This document shows, piece after piece, positions 1 through 9,091 of a DNA stretch of 64,000 bases; position 1 is the first letter of the stretch; every line of letters begins with the position of its first letter. The position numbers and the translations under genes were made by a program. The DNA is from CAWEQO01 sp963811225 (GTDB lineage Bacteria > Chloroflexota > Anaerolineae > Anaerolineales > Anaerolineaceae). The notes under the pieces were generated by a model. That model was not told the origin of the DNA, did not search any database, and saw only the letters and a program-made list of their open reading frames with translations. Location of the stretch: NCBI GenBank assembly GCA_963811225.1, contig CAWEQO010000008.1, forward strand, positions 1 through 64,000, given 5' to 3'.

Positions 1-2
1 GG

Positions 3-75
3 CGCCCCCGGCGGGATTCGAACCCACAACCTACTGATTCGAAGTCAGGCGCTCTGTCCATTGAGCTACGAGGGC
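3..75 (-). tRNA. tRNA-Arg (anticodon TCG)
   Basis: Read on the minus strand this folds as a cloverleaf. The acceptor arms GCCCTCG and CGGGGGC pair. The D-stem is GCTC/GAGC, the anticodon loop is CTTCGAA (anticodon TCG, arginine), and the T-arm is GTGGG-TTCGAAT-CCCGC. The outermost anticodon-stem pair is a mismatch (C/T). The discriminator G is followed by CC at the window edge, so a CCA end may be encoded but is cut off. Confidence 0.95.
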
Positions 76-130
76 GAGAAACGGTATACATGGCGGTGTT
101 GACCAACCACGACCCCCACCCGTGCTACTG

Positions 131-159
131 CGCCTGACTTTTTATTGGGAAGTCAGGCG
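131..159. repeat. 10-bp inverted repeat downstream of the tRNA-Arg 5' end
   Basis: The arms cgcctgactt (131-140) and aagtcaggcg (150-159) are perfect complements around a 9-nt loop. The right arm with one extra base (gaagtcaggcg) also occurs inside the tRNA-Arg anticodon arm at 41-51. No gene is visible between the tRNA and position 373. Apart from this hairpin and the repeats at 347-369, I see nothing else in this stretch. Confidence 0.6.
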
Positions 160-346
160 GTTGGTTTGAGGGTCGCTTTGTTAAGGTCCGCAGTACCTGC
201 TCCAGCATCCGCATTTATTATACTTGAAACTGGGGAAACCAGGCGGCTCATTTTCCTTCCTATCCAACTTGCTTACATTTATCTTCATTACCTCTGAAAA
301 CTGCTATACTTATTAAGTGAACTTGCATTTCCGTAAAGAGTACACG

Positions 347-369
347 CAGGTATACAGCCAGGTATACAG
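347..369 (+). promoter_or_regulatory. Tandem CAGGTATACAG repeats just upstream of the XRE-family gene
   Basis: Two identical 11-mers, CAGGTATACAG, lie at 347-357 and 359-369 with a 12-bp period, three bases before the ATG at 373. A third GGTATACA lies at 83-90. Each copy contains the palindrome GTATAC. The position over the translation start, next to a gene with an N-terminal HTH domain, suggests an autoregulatory operator. That role is inferred. Confidence 0.45.
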
Positions 370-372
370 ACG

Positions 373-2985
373 ATGCCCCATCCACACCAACCCCTGACAT
401 TTGGCCAGTGGGTAAAGCAGCAGCGCAAAGCGGCCGGGCTACGACAGGATGATTTGGCTCAGAAGGTGGCTTGTTCGCTGATAATGATCAAAAAGATCGA
501 GGCGGATCAGCGTAGACCGTCCCGGCAAATTGCTGAGCTCCTGGCACAGCGCTTACACATCCCCTCTGATCAACAGGAGGAGTTTTTGCTGTTGGCTCGA
601 TCCGTCCAAACGAGCCCGCTTGCTCCTGGCTTCTCCCCTCCTTCTACGAATCTACCCATGCCCCTCTCTTCCCTGATCGGTCGCGATACCGATCTGCAGC
701 AGCTTTCGGCGCTGCTCCGCCGGTCAGAGGTTCGACTGTTAACGCTCACCGGGCCGGGTGGTATCGGTAAAACCAGGCTGGGGATCCAGGCCGCCAGTGA
801 CCTCTATGATCTGTTTGCCGATGGCGTCCGCTTTGTGCCGCTCGAAGCCATTCACGATCCAGACCTGGTCGTGCCGGCCATCAGCCAGGCTCTGGGCGTG
901 CGCCGGTTGGCGGGGATGTCTCCAATCGAAGAGCTGATCGACTACCTACGCGATAAAGAACTGCTGCTCTTCCTCGACAACTTCGAACAGATACTGCCCG
1001 CCGCCCTGTCACTCGTCACCTGCCTGGAAGCCTTGCCCGATCTTAAAATTCTGACGACCAGCCGTTCAAGCCTGCTCGTTCGCGGTGAGCAAGTGTTTGA
1101 GGTCCACCCCCTGGCATTACCCAACCTGCTCTCCCTGCCTTCTCCCGCCCAGCTGGTCAAACTGCCGTCGGTGGCTTTGTTTGAAGAAAGAGCACGAGTC
1201 GCCAATCCATCCTTCGCCATTTCCCCCAAAAATGCACCCGCAGTGGCCGAGATCTGCGTCCGCCTCGACGGCCTGCCCCTGGCGCTCGAACTGGCCGCCG
1301 CCCGCTGTAAAACCCTCACCCCGCAAGAACTGCTGCGCGAAATTAAAGGTATCGGCAAAACCGCTCCGCTCGACCTGTTGACCTCGCGCATGCAAGACCT
1401 GCCCCATCGACAGCAAACCCTGCGCAGGACCATCGAGTGGAGCTACCGCCTGCTGCCGCCGGTCGCGCAGGCACTGTTCTGCCAACTGGGCATATTCGTC
1501 GGCAGCTTCACGCTCGAAGCGGCCGAATCCATATGCGATCTATCCATCATAGAGAACAAAAGCCATCTGGCGTTGATCGACGCGCTCCCGCTGCTGATCG
1601 ATCAGCATATGCTGAACCAAATCGACAGCTCCGACGGCCCCCCGCGCTTCGGCATGCTGGAGCTGCTGCGCGAGTATGCGCTGGAGCAGCTCGGTCGAAT
1701 GCATCAGAGCGATTCGCTCCACCGCAAGCACGCCGAGTTTTACCGCCAGTGGATGGAAGAGCAAGCCGCCGTCTGGCTGCACACCAGCAGCCAGGTGTAC
1801 TGGCTCGACCGGATCGCCGCGGAGTATGCGAATCTGCTGGCTGCGCTCGATTGGTCGATTGAGGACCCCCAAAGCGCTGAAACCGCCTTGCGTCTGGCCG
1901 CCCAAATGTGGGAATTCTGGCTCGACCGCGGTTACGTGCGCGAAGGCTACACCTGGCTGAACCGGGTGATGGCGCTCCCGCATGGAAAGGATTACCCAGT
2001 CTTGCACGCCCATCTGCTGAACGGCGCCGGGCTGCTGGCCTGGCTGCTCGGGTATTCGCAAGCCGAGCCCTTGATCGAAGAAAGCCTGCGCCTGTTCAAA
2101 GAGCAGAATCACACTTACGGCATTGCCTGGGCGCTGAATCACCTCGGCCAAGTGGAACAGTCCAAGGGCAACCTGTCACGAGCGCGTGAGCTGTTTGAGG
2201 AAAGCGAACGCCTGTTCCGCAGGCTCGGCCAGACCTGGAACCTGGCCTGGGTGCTATATAACCTCAGCCAGCTGTATCTCCCAAGCAACCTCAATCACAC
2301 CCAACAGCTGTTGGCCGAAGCCCTGGCCTTGTTCCGGCAGGCCGGTGAGGAACGCGGCGCAGCCTGGGCCCTCTATCAGTGCGCGATCCTGGCCCGCAAG
2401 CGGGATAACTCGGAAGGCGCCCTGCACATGCTCGAAAAATGCCGCTTGAGCTTTCAAGAAAACGGCGACTGGCGCGGTTATGCCTGGGCATCCTGCAACC
2501 TTGGGATCATTCACCTGACTCAGCGAGATTTCGAAACAGCCTACGCAAATTTACAGGACAGCTGGCACTACCTGAGCCATCTCAACTATTCGGAAGGCAG
2601 CGGATGGGTGGAGTACTACCTGGGGCGCGCCGCCCAAGCCACGGGCCGGAGCGCAAAAGCAGCAGCCTGTTTCAATGGCTGCCTGAAAGGCTTTTTCCAT
2701 CAAAAAGATCGCTGGGGCGCCAGTTGGGCGCTCGTTGGATGCGCAAGTATTGCCCAGGAAACCGGGCAGACGGAACAGGCCGTGTACTGGCTGGCGTCAG
2801 CCCGCAGCTTGCAGAAATCCTTCGAAGATCAGCCGGTGATCGATGGCAATGGCGAATACCAGGCGGATACCGAGGCGGCTGCTCGTCGCGAATTGGATGC
2901 TCAAATGTTCATACAAGCCTGGCGTCAAGGAACAACCTTGCCGGAGCAATCGATCCAACTGGCCATCGCAAGCGGACCGGAGTAA
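373..2985 (+). CDS. XRE-family HTH / NB-ARC (STAND) ATPase / TPR regulator
   Basis: This is an 870-aa signal-transducing regulator. Residues ~10-75 form a Cro/C1-type HTH (around QQRKAAGLRQDDLAQ). A Walker A motif GPGGIGKT lies at 127-134, and the Walker B-like LLLFLDNFEQ follows about 75 residues later, as in NB-ARC/AfsR-type STAND ATPases. The C-terminal half (from ~540) is a run of TPR helices with repeated 'AWAL' motifs. Such proteins are thought to hold an NTPase switch closed until the TPR domain senses a ligand or partner; the ligand is unknown. The gene stands alone and is convergent with the exporter operon, with a strong shared terminator after it. There is no good Shine-Dalgarno; tandem repeats occupy that position. 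Confidence 0.85.
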   Translation: MPHPHQPLTFGQWVKQQRKAAGLRQDDLAQKVACSLIMIKKIEADQRRPSRQIAELLAQRLHIPSDQQEEFLLLARSVQTSPLAPGFSPPSTNLPMPLSSLIGRDTDLQQLSALLRRSEVRLLTLTGPGGIGKTRLGIQAASDLYDLFADGVRFVPLEAIHDPDLVVPAISQALGVRRLAGMSPIEELIDYLRDKELLLFLDNFEQILPAALSLVTCLEALPDLKILTTSRSSLLVRGEQVFEVHPLALPNLLSLPSPAQLVKLPSVALFEERARVANPSFAISPKNAPAVAEICVRLDGLPLALELAAARCKTLTPQELLREIKGIGKTAPLDLLTSRMQDLPHRQQTLRRTIEWSYRLLPPVAQALFCQLGIFVGSFTLEAAESICDLSIIENKSHLALIDALPLLIDQHMLNQIDSSDGPPRFGMLELLREYALEQLGRMHQSDSLHRKHAEFYRQWMEEQAAVWLHTSSQVYWLDRIAAEYANLLAALDWSIEDPQSAETALRLAAQMWEFWLDRGYVREGYTWLNRVMALPHGKDYPVLHAHLLNGAGLLAWLLGYSQAEPLIEESLRLFKEQNHTYGIAWALNHLGQVEQSKGNLSRARELFEESERLFRRLGQTWNLAWVLYNLSQLYLPSNLNHTQQLLAEALALFRQAGEERGAAWALYQCAILARKRDNSEGALHMLEKCRLSFQENGDWRGYAWASCNLGIIHLTQRDFETAYANLQDSWHYLSHLNYSEGSGWVEYYLGRAAQATGRSAKAAACFNGCLKGFFHQKDRWGASWALVGCASIAQETGQTEQAVYWLASARSLQKSFEDQPVIDGNGEYQADTEAAARRELDAQMFIQAWRQGTTLPEQSIQLAIASGPE

Positions 2986-2997
2986 TTTCGCTCGAAG

Positions 2998-3042
2998 GGA
3001 TACAAAAGATGGCGGCCATGTGAGCCGCCATCTTTTGTATCC
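2998..3042. terminator. Bidirectional hairpin between convergent genes
   Basis: A perfect 19-bp stem (2998-3016 with 3024-3042) closes a 7-nt loop (catgtga). The stem contains AAAAGATGGCGGC on one arm and its complement on the other. It lies between the stop of the HTH/STAND gene and the stop of the ABC permease gene on the other strand, so it probably ends both transcripts. Confidence 0.85.
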
Positions 3043-3053
3043 GCTGCGTAAGC

Positions 3054-4287
3054 TTACGCTCTACCCAACAAAGACTGGAAGAACAACTTCAAATTGAACG
3101 ACTGTCCCGATAGCAGATTCTGCGCACGGAACATACCGGCTGTGCTGCGCATGACCAACCACCCGGTGACTGCCAGCAGGATCACCGCCAGCGCCAACTG
3201 CCAAATGGGCACGAACCCCGCCGACAACCGGGCCATCATCGCTACCGGAGCGGTCAACGGGAACAGGCTAAGCCCCACGGAAATGGCGGCGTCCGGTTGA
3301 TTTGCCAGCAGCGTGATCAGCATGATTGGCAGGATTAGCGGCAGGATGATCAGCATGGTCGCCTGCGAGGCCTCGCGCAAATTGGGGACCAGTGCGCCAA
3401 CCGCAGCCATCAGGCTGGCATAGACTGTGTACCCGAGCAAGAAGAAGATCACACCCCAAAGCAGGATCGACGGCGGCAGCTGGAAGGCATCCGAAACGTT
3501 GAAGGTTTGTTTGCTCAGCCGCAGCAAAGCAAAGCCTGTACCACCCCAGATCAGTGTCTGCAGCAGACCAACGATCCCCAGCGCAATGATCTTCCCGGTC
3601 AGCATCTGCATCGGCGTCACCGACGTCATCAAAATCTCCATCACCCGGTTCTGCTTTTCGTCGGTAATGCTGTTGAGCATCAGGCTGGCTGAGCTAAAAA
3701 TCACGAAGTAAAACAGGAAGGTGACCCCATACGGCAAGAAGAAGGTTAGCATGGCGTCTGAGTTCGCGCTGCGGCCCCTTGGACTGGATATTCTGCTCCA
3801 GGTTCGCTAACGGATTCTCGATCCGCTGTGTCAGGTCGGGGTTTTGCTCTAAGAGATTATAGGCCAGCGTGAATTCAAGCGCCGAGGAATGGGACGTCTG
3901 CGAGAGGGGATTGAAATCCGGGCGGTAGTAGATGATCTGCCCGGTCTCCAGGTAATCTTGCGGGATGACGTAGTATGCGGATATGAAGCCATCATCCAGA
4001 GATCCTTGCGCCTCCGCAACGGTAGCATATTGCTCCAGATAATCCGAGGCCTCAGTGGGCATCTCCTGAATGATGCCGCTCAAGTCCACGAATCCCTCGT
4101 AAGTCGTCTCGCTGACGCTCCCCCCACCGTTCTCCGCCTGGGTAGTGGCTTCCCTCTCCCTGATGTAAGACACGGTCAGGAAGCTGATCACCGATACCAC
4201 CGGCAGCAAGATCAACACCAGGATGAACGACCGTCGGAAGATGATCCTTCTTAACTCATTTCGCAGTACCAGCAGTGTCTTCGACAT
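3054..4287 (-). CDS. ABC-2 type permease (NatB/YhaP-like), frameshifted
   Basis: Membrane subunit of an ABC exporter. The first part starts MSKTLLVLRNELRR with one N-terminal membrane helix followed by a large extracytoplasmic domain. The second part (from MLTFFLPYGVTF) holds five or six membrane helices with the family motif DEKQNRVMEILMTS. The halves lie in different frames that meet at the C4 run 3775-3778 (plus strand). Removing one G on the coding strand restores QSKGRSANSDAM and a 410-aa protein of normal length. The start ATG (4287) overlaps the TAA of the upstream permease by one base and follows GGAGAG, so the two are translationally coupled. It is a paralogue of that permease. I read it as one gene with a one-base insertion, either error or recent inactivation. 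Confidence 0.8.
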
Positions 4288-5474
4288 TACGCTCTCCTGA
4301 ACAATTCTTTCCAAGACAGGCGTTTCCCGTAGCGGAGCATACCCATACGGAAAGCTCGGCCCGCAAGCCACAGCGCCCCCGCAGCGATCAGCCACAGTAA
4401 ACTCACAGAGAGCGCCATCTGCCAGAACGGCACGACCGTAAAAGCCGAGCGGAGCGGCAGCGAGATCGGCGCAGTGAGCGGGAACATGCTCAAAATGACC
4501 GACACCGTTCCATTCGGGTTGGATATGATCGAATTGGTGAACCAGAATGGGGCCGCGATAGGCAGTGTAAACAAACCGGCGATCTGCTGGGCTTCACGCG
4601 ATTCTGTCGCCGTCGCGCCCACGGTCGCCATCAAGGCCGCCACCAGAACGAACGCCGGCACCAGTGTCAGCAGCATGAGCAGCATGAACTGCGGCTCCAG
4701 GTGCAGCTGATTGGCAAAAGGAATCAGGGGGCGGAACAGCAGGAATGCTACGAGCGGGAAGAAGACCCAAATCAAGATCTGCGTCAAGCCAACCGCCAGG
4801 TTCCCGATGATCTTTCCGCCCATCAGCTGGCCAGGAGAGACGGACGTGATCACAATTTCCATCGTCCGGTTTTCCTTTTCTTCCACCACTGCCTGGAGCA
4901 AATAACCGCCGCTCATGTTAACGACGATAATGAACAGGAAACCGGCCACAAACGGCAGTACCAGCTGCAGCCACTGGTCGGAGCCCATTTGCCGTTCACC
5001 TCCCAGCGAGCGCACTTCCAGCTCATTCCCCTGTTCTAACCGCTGGGCAACCGCCGGAGACTGCCTGCGAACCAGGTTATCGCGCAGGAAAGCTGAAAAC
5101 TCAGAGCTGGCGTTCTCCCCAGGGCGTCTGTTTGCAATCAGGCTGACCTCCCCGGTATCCAGGTAGTCCGGCCCAACCAGATAGTACGCCTGGATTTTGC
5201 CCTCTTCCAGCCCCGCGTTCGCCGCGGCCGTGTCTTCAAATGGAATGATTTCTACACTGGAGAACCCGTCTGCCGCACGACCGGTATCGGAAAGCAGCCC
5301 CGACTGATCCACATACCCAATCGGGTCGGAGTTAAACTGCAGCACCACCGACAGCAGGCTCACACCGACGATCACCACCAGGATCAGCGGCATGCTCAAC
5401 ACCATCAGGATGAAGCGCTTGCGGCGAACATGGCGCAGGTATTCGTAAACAAGGACGCGCCATACGTTCCTCAT
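4287..5474 (-). CDS. ABC-2 type permease (NatB/YhaP-like)
   Basis: Intact 395-aa permease. An N-terminal helix (~21-45) is followed by an extracytoplasmic domain of about 140 residues and then a block of membrane helices. The conserved stretch EEKENRTMEIVITSVSPGQL resembles the NatB/ABC-2 family, whose members export ions, drugs or peptides; the substrate here is unknown. Its start overlaps the end of the ATPase gene (ATGA at 5471-5474), and its stop overlaps the second permease. This is the layout of a one-ATPase, two-permease exporter operon. Confidence 0.88.
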   Translation of the reverse strand: MRNVWRVLVYEYLRHVRRKRFILMVLSMPLILVVIVGVSLLSVVLQFNSDPIGYVDQSGLLSDTGRAADGFSSVEIIPFEDTAAANAGLEEGKIQAYYLVGPDYLDTGEVSLIANRRPGENASSEFSAFLRDNLVRRQSPAVAQRLEQGNELEVRSLGGERQMGSDQWLQLVLPFVAGFLFIIVVNMSGGYLLQAVVEEKENRTMEIVITSVSPGQLMGGKIIGNLAVGLTQILIWVFFPLVAFLLFRPLIPFANQLHLEPQFMLLMLLTLVPAFVLVAALMATVGATATESREAQQIAGLFTLPIAAPFWFTNSIISNPNGTVSVILSMFPLTAPISLPLRSAFTVVPFWQMALSVSLLWLIAAGALWLAGRAFRMGMLRYGKRLSWKELFRRA

Positions 5475-6376
5475 TCCGAGGCTCCTTCTCCTTGAACGAC
5501 CTTAATAAAGATCTCATCGAGGGTGGGCACAGCGATTTCAAATTTCTCCAGCGTCACGTTTTGGGCGACCAGCGAACGCAGCACGTCCTGGGGCGCTGCA
5601 CCTGGGGTCAATCGCAGCCGCACAGAGCCATTGATAGGCTCCACCGTGTCTACGCCGGGCATGTTATCCGGCAGCGGGTCTAGCGCCCGGACCAGCAAGT
5701 CTTCTCCGGCGTATCGGTGGCGGATTTCGCTCAGTCTGCCATACAGCACGACCTTCCCTTGATTGATCAACACCAACCGGTCGCACAACGCCTCCACCTG
5801 ATACATCTGGTGCGTGGACATGACAATCGTGGCGCCCTTGGCGCTCTCTTCTCTTAACAGGTCCTTCACCATCTGGGTGTTGACCGGGTCGAGCGCGCTG
5901 AACGGCTCGTCGATGATCACCAACTCGGGCTCATGTGCGAAGGTGACAATCAGTTGAGCCTTTTGCTGCATACCTTTGCTCAACTCTTTGATCTTCTTCT
6001 TGCGGTGCTGCGCCAGGTCGAAGCGCTGCATATAGGCTTCCACCCGCTGCTTTGCATCCAGAGTAGAGAGTCCCTTCAGCGACACGAGATACACCAGCGC
6101 CCGTTCCAACTGGATATCCTGATATAAGCCGCGCTCCTCCGGCAGGTAACCGATGCGGTTCTTCTTATTCTCGGTCATCGGTCCGCCGAAGACGCTCACC
6201 TGTCCGGCATCTGCCTTGAAAATATCCAGGATGATGCGGATCGTGGTGGTCTTTCCGGCGCCATTCGGCCCCAACAGGCCAAAGATTTCGTGGGGCTGAA
6301 CTTCAAACGACACCCCATCGACGGCGCGCATGCTTCCAAAACGCTTGACAATCCCTTCAACTTCAACCGTTGACAT
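5471..6376 (-). CDS. ABC transporter ATP-binding protein (NatA/YhaQ-like)
   Basis: A 301-aa nucleotide-binding subunit. Visible motifs are Walker A GPNGAGKTTT, signature LSKGMQQKAQL, Walker B LVIIDEPFSALDP and the switch histidine in STHQM. The C-terminal ~80 residues form the small extra domain usual in ABC-2 exporter ATPases (DUF4162-like). It is the first gene of the exporter operon and overlaps the next gene by 4 bases. It should energise the two downstream permeases. Cargo cannot be read from the sequence. Confidence 0.9.
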   Translation of the reverse strand: MSTVEVEGIVKRFGSMRAVDGVSFEVQPHEIFGLLGPNGAGKTTTIRIILDIFKADAGQVSVFGGPMTENKKNRIGYLPEERGLYQDIQLERALVYLVSLKGLSTLDAKQRVEAYMQRFDLAQHRKKKIKELSKGMQQKAQLIVTFAHEPELVIIDEPFSALDPVNTQMVKDLLREESAKGATIVMSTHQMYQVEALCDRLVLINQGKVVLYGRLSEIRHRYAGEDLLVRALDPLPDNMPGVDTVEPINGSVRLRLTPGAAPQDVLRSLVAQNVTLEKFEIAVPTLDEIFIKVVQGEGASE

Positions 6377-6452
6377 TCGGGCTCCTTCAGGATCAAAACA
6401 AATGAGAACTTCCCATTTATACCAGATTTTTTAGAGAACTGTGATTACAGAG

Positions 6453-6483
6453 AGAGAGTGCGCCGGGTTACAGCGCACTCTCT
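6453..6483. terminator. Hairpin downstream of the BMP-type transporter operon
   Basis: An 11-bp perfect stem (6453-6463 with 6473-6483, agagagtgcgc) has a 9-nt loop. It lies after the last gene of the nucleoside importer and before the exporter ATPase, both on the minus strand. The U-tract is weak in the minus direction, so termination efficiency is uncertain. Confidence 0.6.
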
Positions 6484-6517
6484 TTATCATCACATTTCTG
6501 TCGAGAGTATCGCTTCT

Positions 6518-7786
6518 TTATTCTTTCTCGTACGGCACACCATCGGCGGCAGGCATCTGGCCGCGGCCCACGACGCCAGCAAGCACGATCATGGTGGTGA
6601 TGTAGGGAGCCATAGCCATAAACTGCGGCGGAATTGTGCTGCCGAGGATGGACAGCTTGGAGGAGATGGCATCGGAAAAACCGAACAGAAGGCCTGCTCC
6701 AAACGAACCGAGCGGAGTCCAGTTGCCAAAAATCATGGCTGCCAGGCCAATAAAGCCGCGGCCGGCGGTCATCAGCTCATCGAACCGGCCAACGGCGCCG
6801 AGGGTGAAGTATGCCCCGGCCAGCCCGGCCATCATGCCGCTCAAGAACACCGCCATGTAGCGCGTACGGAACACATTGATTCCGAGGGTGTCGGCTGCTT
6901 TGGGGTGCTCGCCAACGGAACGCAAGCGCAAACCCCAACGGGTCGAGAAGAGCGCAACCTGCAGTACAACGAGGAACACGATCATCGCGTACACAAATAA
7001 ATTCGAGTTGAAGAAGACCGGACCGATCAAGGGGATGTCGGCCAGTCCGGGGATCGGCCAGCGCGGGAAGATGGGAGGGTTGTTCAGATTCTGGTAAACC
7101 TGCAGGAATTTGGCCGATATGAACGAGGTGAATCCGGTGGCGAAAATGTTGATCACCGTGCCGGAGATAATCTGGTTGATCTTGTAATGGATCGACAAGA
7201 CGCCATGCACCGCCGCCAGAAGTAAGCCGGCCAGGATGGCGGCCAGCAGGCCGATCCACAGCGATTGGGTAACGCTGCCAACCAGCGCGCCGACCATGGC
7301 GCCCATCAGCATCATGCCCTCGATGGCGATGTTGACCACGCCCGCGCGTTCGGACAATACGCCCGAGAATGCGCCGAGGGTGATCGGAACCGCCAGCAGG
7401 ACCGCATTGCTGAGCATGCCCCCAAGATTAAGCGAAGCCCCGGCCGCCGACCATACTAAGAATGCGAAAACAAAGATGCCGACGACAATTCCTAGAGCAA
7501 AGTTACGATACTTACCAAAGCCGCGCACCAACTGGTAAAGCCCGGCGAGGACGTCGACAATGCCAAGGCCTATCAGCATCGGCAGAGCCTGGAATTTCCA
7601 GGGGGGCAGCTGACCGCGAGTGATACCGCCCGGGGTCATAACAAACCGAGTCGAAACGCCCGCCTCGGTGTCACGCACAAATAAGAGCAGGATCAACACG
7701 CCCAATAGTAAGAAGATGCCGCCCATAACGCGCTGCCGGGTATGGGAGACTTCAATGGTCCGGCGAGTAACCGCAGTAGCAGCCAT
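6518..7786 (-). CDS. ABC transporter permease, BMP-type nucleoside importer (YufQ/NupQ-like)
   Basis: A 422-aa polytopic protein of the BPD_transp_2 family. The stretch LSERAGVVNIAIEGMMLMGA is the signature of the second permease in YufNOPQ/NupNOPQ and RnsABCD nucleoside importers. Compared with usual ~310-aa homologues it has an N-terminal extension with three or four extra membrane helices. Its start overlaps the stop of the preceding permease at 7786. With that permease it should form the transmembrane pore for (deoxy)nucleosides or purines delivered by the BMP lipoprotein encoded upstream. Confidence 0.88.
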   Translation of the reverse strand: MAATAVTRRTIEVSHTRQRVMGGIFLLLGVLILLLFVRDTEAGVSTRFVMTPGGITRGQLPPWKFQALPMLIGLGIVDVLAGLYQLVRGFGKYRNFALGIVVGIFVFAFLVWSAAGASLNLGGMLSNAVLLAVPITLGAFSGVLSERAGVVNIAIEGMMLMGAMVGALVGSVTQSLWIGLLAAILAGLLLAAVHGVLSIHYKINQIISGTVINIFATGFTSFISAKFLQVYQNLNNPPIFPRWPIPGLADIPLIGPVFFNSNLFVYAMIVFLVVLQVALFSTRWGLRLRSVGEHPKAADTLGINVFRTRYMAVFLSGMMAGLAGAYFTLGAVGRFDELMTAGRGFIGLAAMIFGNWTPLGSFGAGLLFGFSDAISSKLSILGSTIPPQFMAMAPYITTMIVLAGVVGRGQMPAADGVPYEKE

Positions 7787-9081
7787 CAGTCACCTCCTCC
7801 CCACGAGCTCGTAACAACAGGACCTTCCTCTTGGCTGGGCTTGCGCAGATGGTAGAGGGACCGGATGATCGCAGGAGCAGCTACGAACATGAGGATAAAC
7901 GCTTGCAAAATAGAAATGATATCGATTGGGATACGGGTAGTGACCATCATCTGGGTTGCGCCGTTGCGCATTGTGCCGAAGAGCAGTGCGGCTAACACAA
8001 CGCCAACCGGATGGCTGCCGCCCAAGAGGGCCAGAGCAATGCTGTCGAAGCCGTACCCGGAGGAAAGCCCCATCGCCAGATTGCGCGAGATGGCCAGCAC
8101 TTGATTGGCGCCGGCTAAACCGGCCAGACCGCCCGAGAGGGTCATGGCAACCACGGTGCTGTTGACGATGTTCATACCGGCGTAGCGAGCAGCAAATGGG
8201 TTCGCTCCGACTGTACGCAGGTTATACCCCCAGGTGGTCTTGAACAGGAACCACCACACCAGCCAGGCAACACCCAGAGCGATAAAGAAGCCCAGATGGA
8301 ACCGCACCGGCGCCGGGAAGAAGCGGGGGAGCTCTGCGCTCGGCTGGATGAACGGGCTGATGGGCATTCCACCCGAATTCGCACGCTGCATCGGCCCGGC
8401 CAGCAGCCAGTCGGTCAAGCGGAATGCGATCCAGTTCAACATGATCGTGTTGATCACCTCGTGGCCGCCGGTCTTGGCTTTCAGCCAGCCAGGGATGAAG
8501 CCCCAAGCCGCTCCTCCGGCAAAACCGGCCAGCAGCGTCAGGGGCAAGTGGATAATTCTCGGAAGCCCGGTTAGCGCGTAACCGACGAACGTGGCTGTGG
8601 TTGCGCCGATAAACAGCTGCCCCTCCACGCCAATATTGAACAGACCGGCGCGAAAGCCCAAGGCCACCGCCAGACCGGCGAAGATGTATGGGGTCGAAGC
8701 CACCAGGCTCTCAAGGAAGGGGTTAACCGCCCGTAGAATGGTGGCTTGATCGCCGCTTTGCAGGGCGCTGAGGATCACCCGGGGATTGCCGAGGGCGCCG
8801 GCAAATAACGAGCCGTAAGCCGTGATGACAATGTTCCAGGCGGTAGCAACGCCGGCGCCAAACGACTGCCCAAAGGCGACGTAAACCTGTTCGCTGGTCA
8901 AAACAATGAGGATCGCTCCGGCAATAAGCCCGGTAACGACTGCCAGGAGCGGGATCACCAGTTTCCGCAGGGCCGGTCGCCAGCCCCGGTTCTGATTTTC
9001 CGAGGCGCTGATGGTCTCCTGGATGATCTCCCGGCCGGCGTCCGTTTGCTTGGTCTCTTGATCTTGCTTATCGTTCTCCAC
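7786..9081 (-). CDS. ABC transporter permease, BMP-type nucleoside importer (YufP/NupP-like)
   Basis: A BPD_transp_2 permease of ~431 aa. It has a charged 45-residue N-terminus, a first helix (LVIPLLAVVTGLIAGAIL), and the motif FRAGLFNIGVEGQLFIGA typical of the first permease in nucleoside BMP importers. I choose the GTG at 9081 because AGGAGG lies six bases upstream, inside the stop region of the ATPase gene. An open frame continues to 9132, but that extension overlaps the ATPase gene and has no ribosome site. It is co-transcribed with the ATPase and the second permease. Confidence 0.87.
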   Translation of the reverse strand: MENDKQDQETKQTDAGREIIQETISASENQNRGWRPALRKLVIPLLAVVTGLIAGAILIVLTSEQVYVAFGQSFGAGVATAWNIVITAYGSLFAGALGNPRVILSALQSGDQATILRAVNPFLESLVASTPYIFAGLAVALGFRAGLFNIGVEGQLFIGATTATFVGYALTGLPRIIHLPLTLLAGFAGGAAWGFIPGWLKAKTGGHEVINTIMLNWIAFRLTDWLLAGPMQRANSGGMPISPFIQPSAELPRFFPAPVRFHLGFFIALGVAWLVWWFLFKTTWGYNLRTVGANPFAARYAGMNIVNSTVVAMTLSGGLAGLAGANQVLAISRNLAMGLSSGYGFDSIALALLGGSHPVGVVLAALLFGTMRNGATQMMVTTRIPIDIISILQAFILMFVAAPAIIRSLYHLRKPSQEEGPVVTSSWGGGD

Positions 9082-9091
9082 GTCCACCCTC

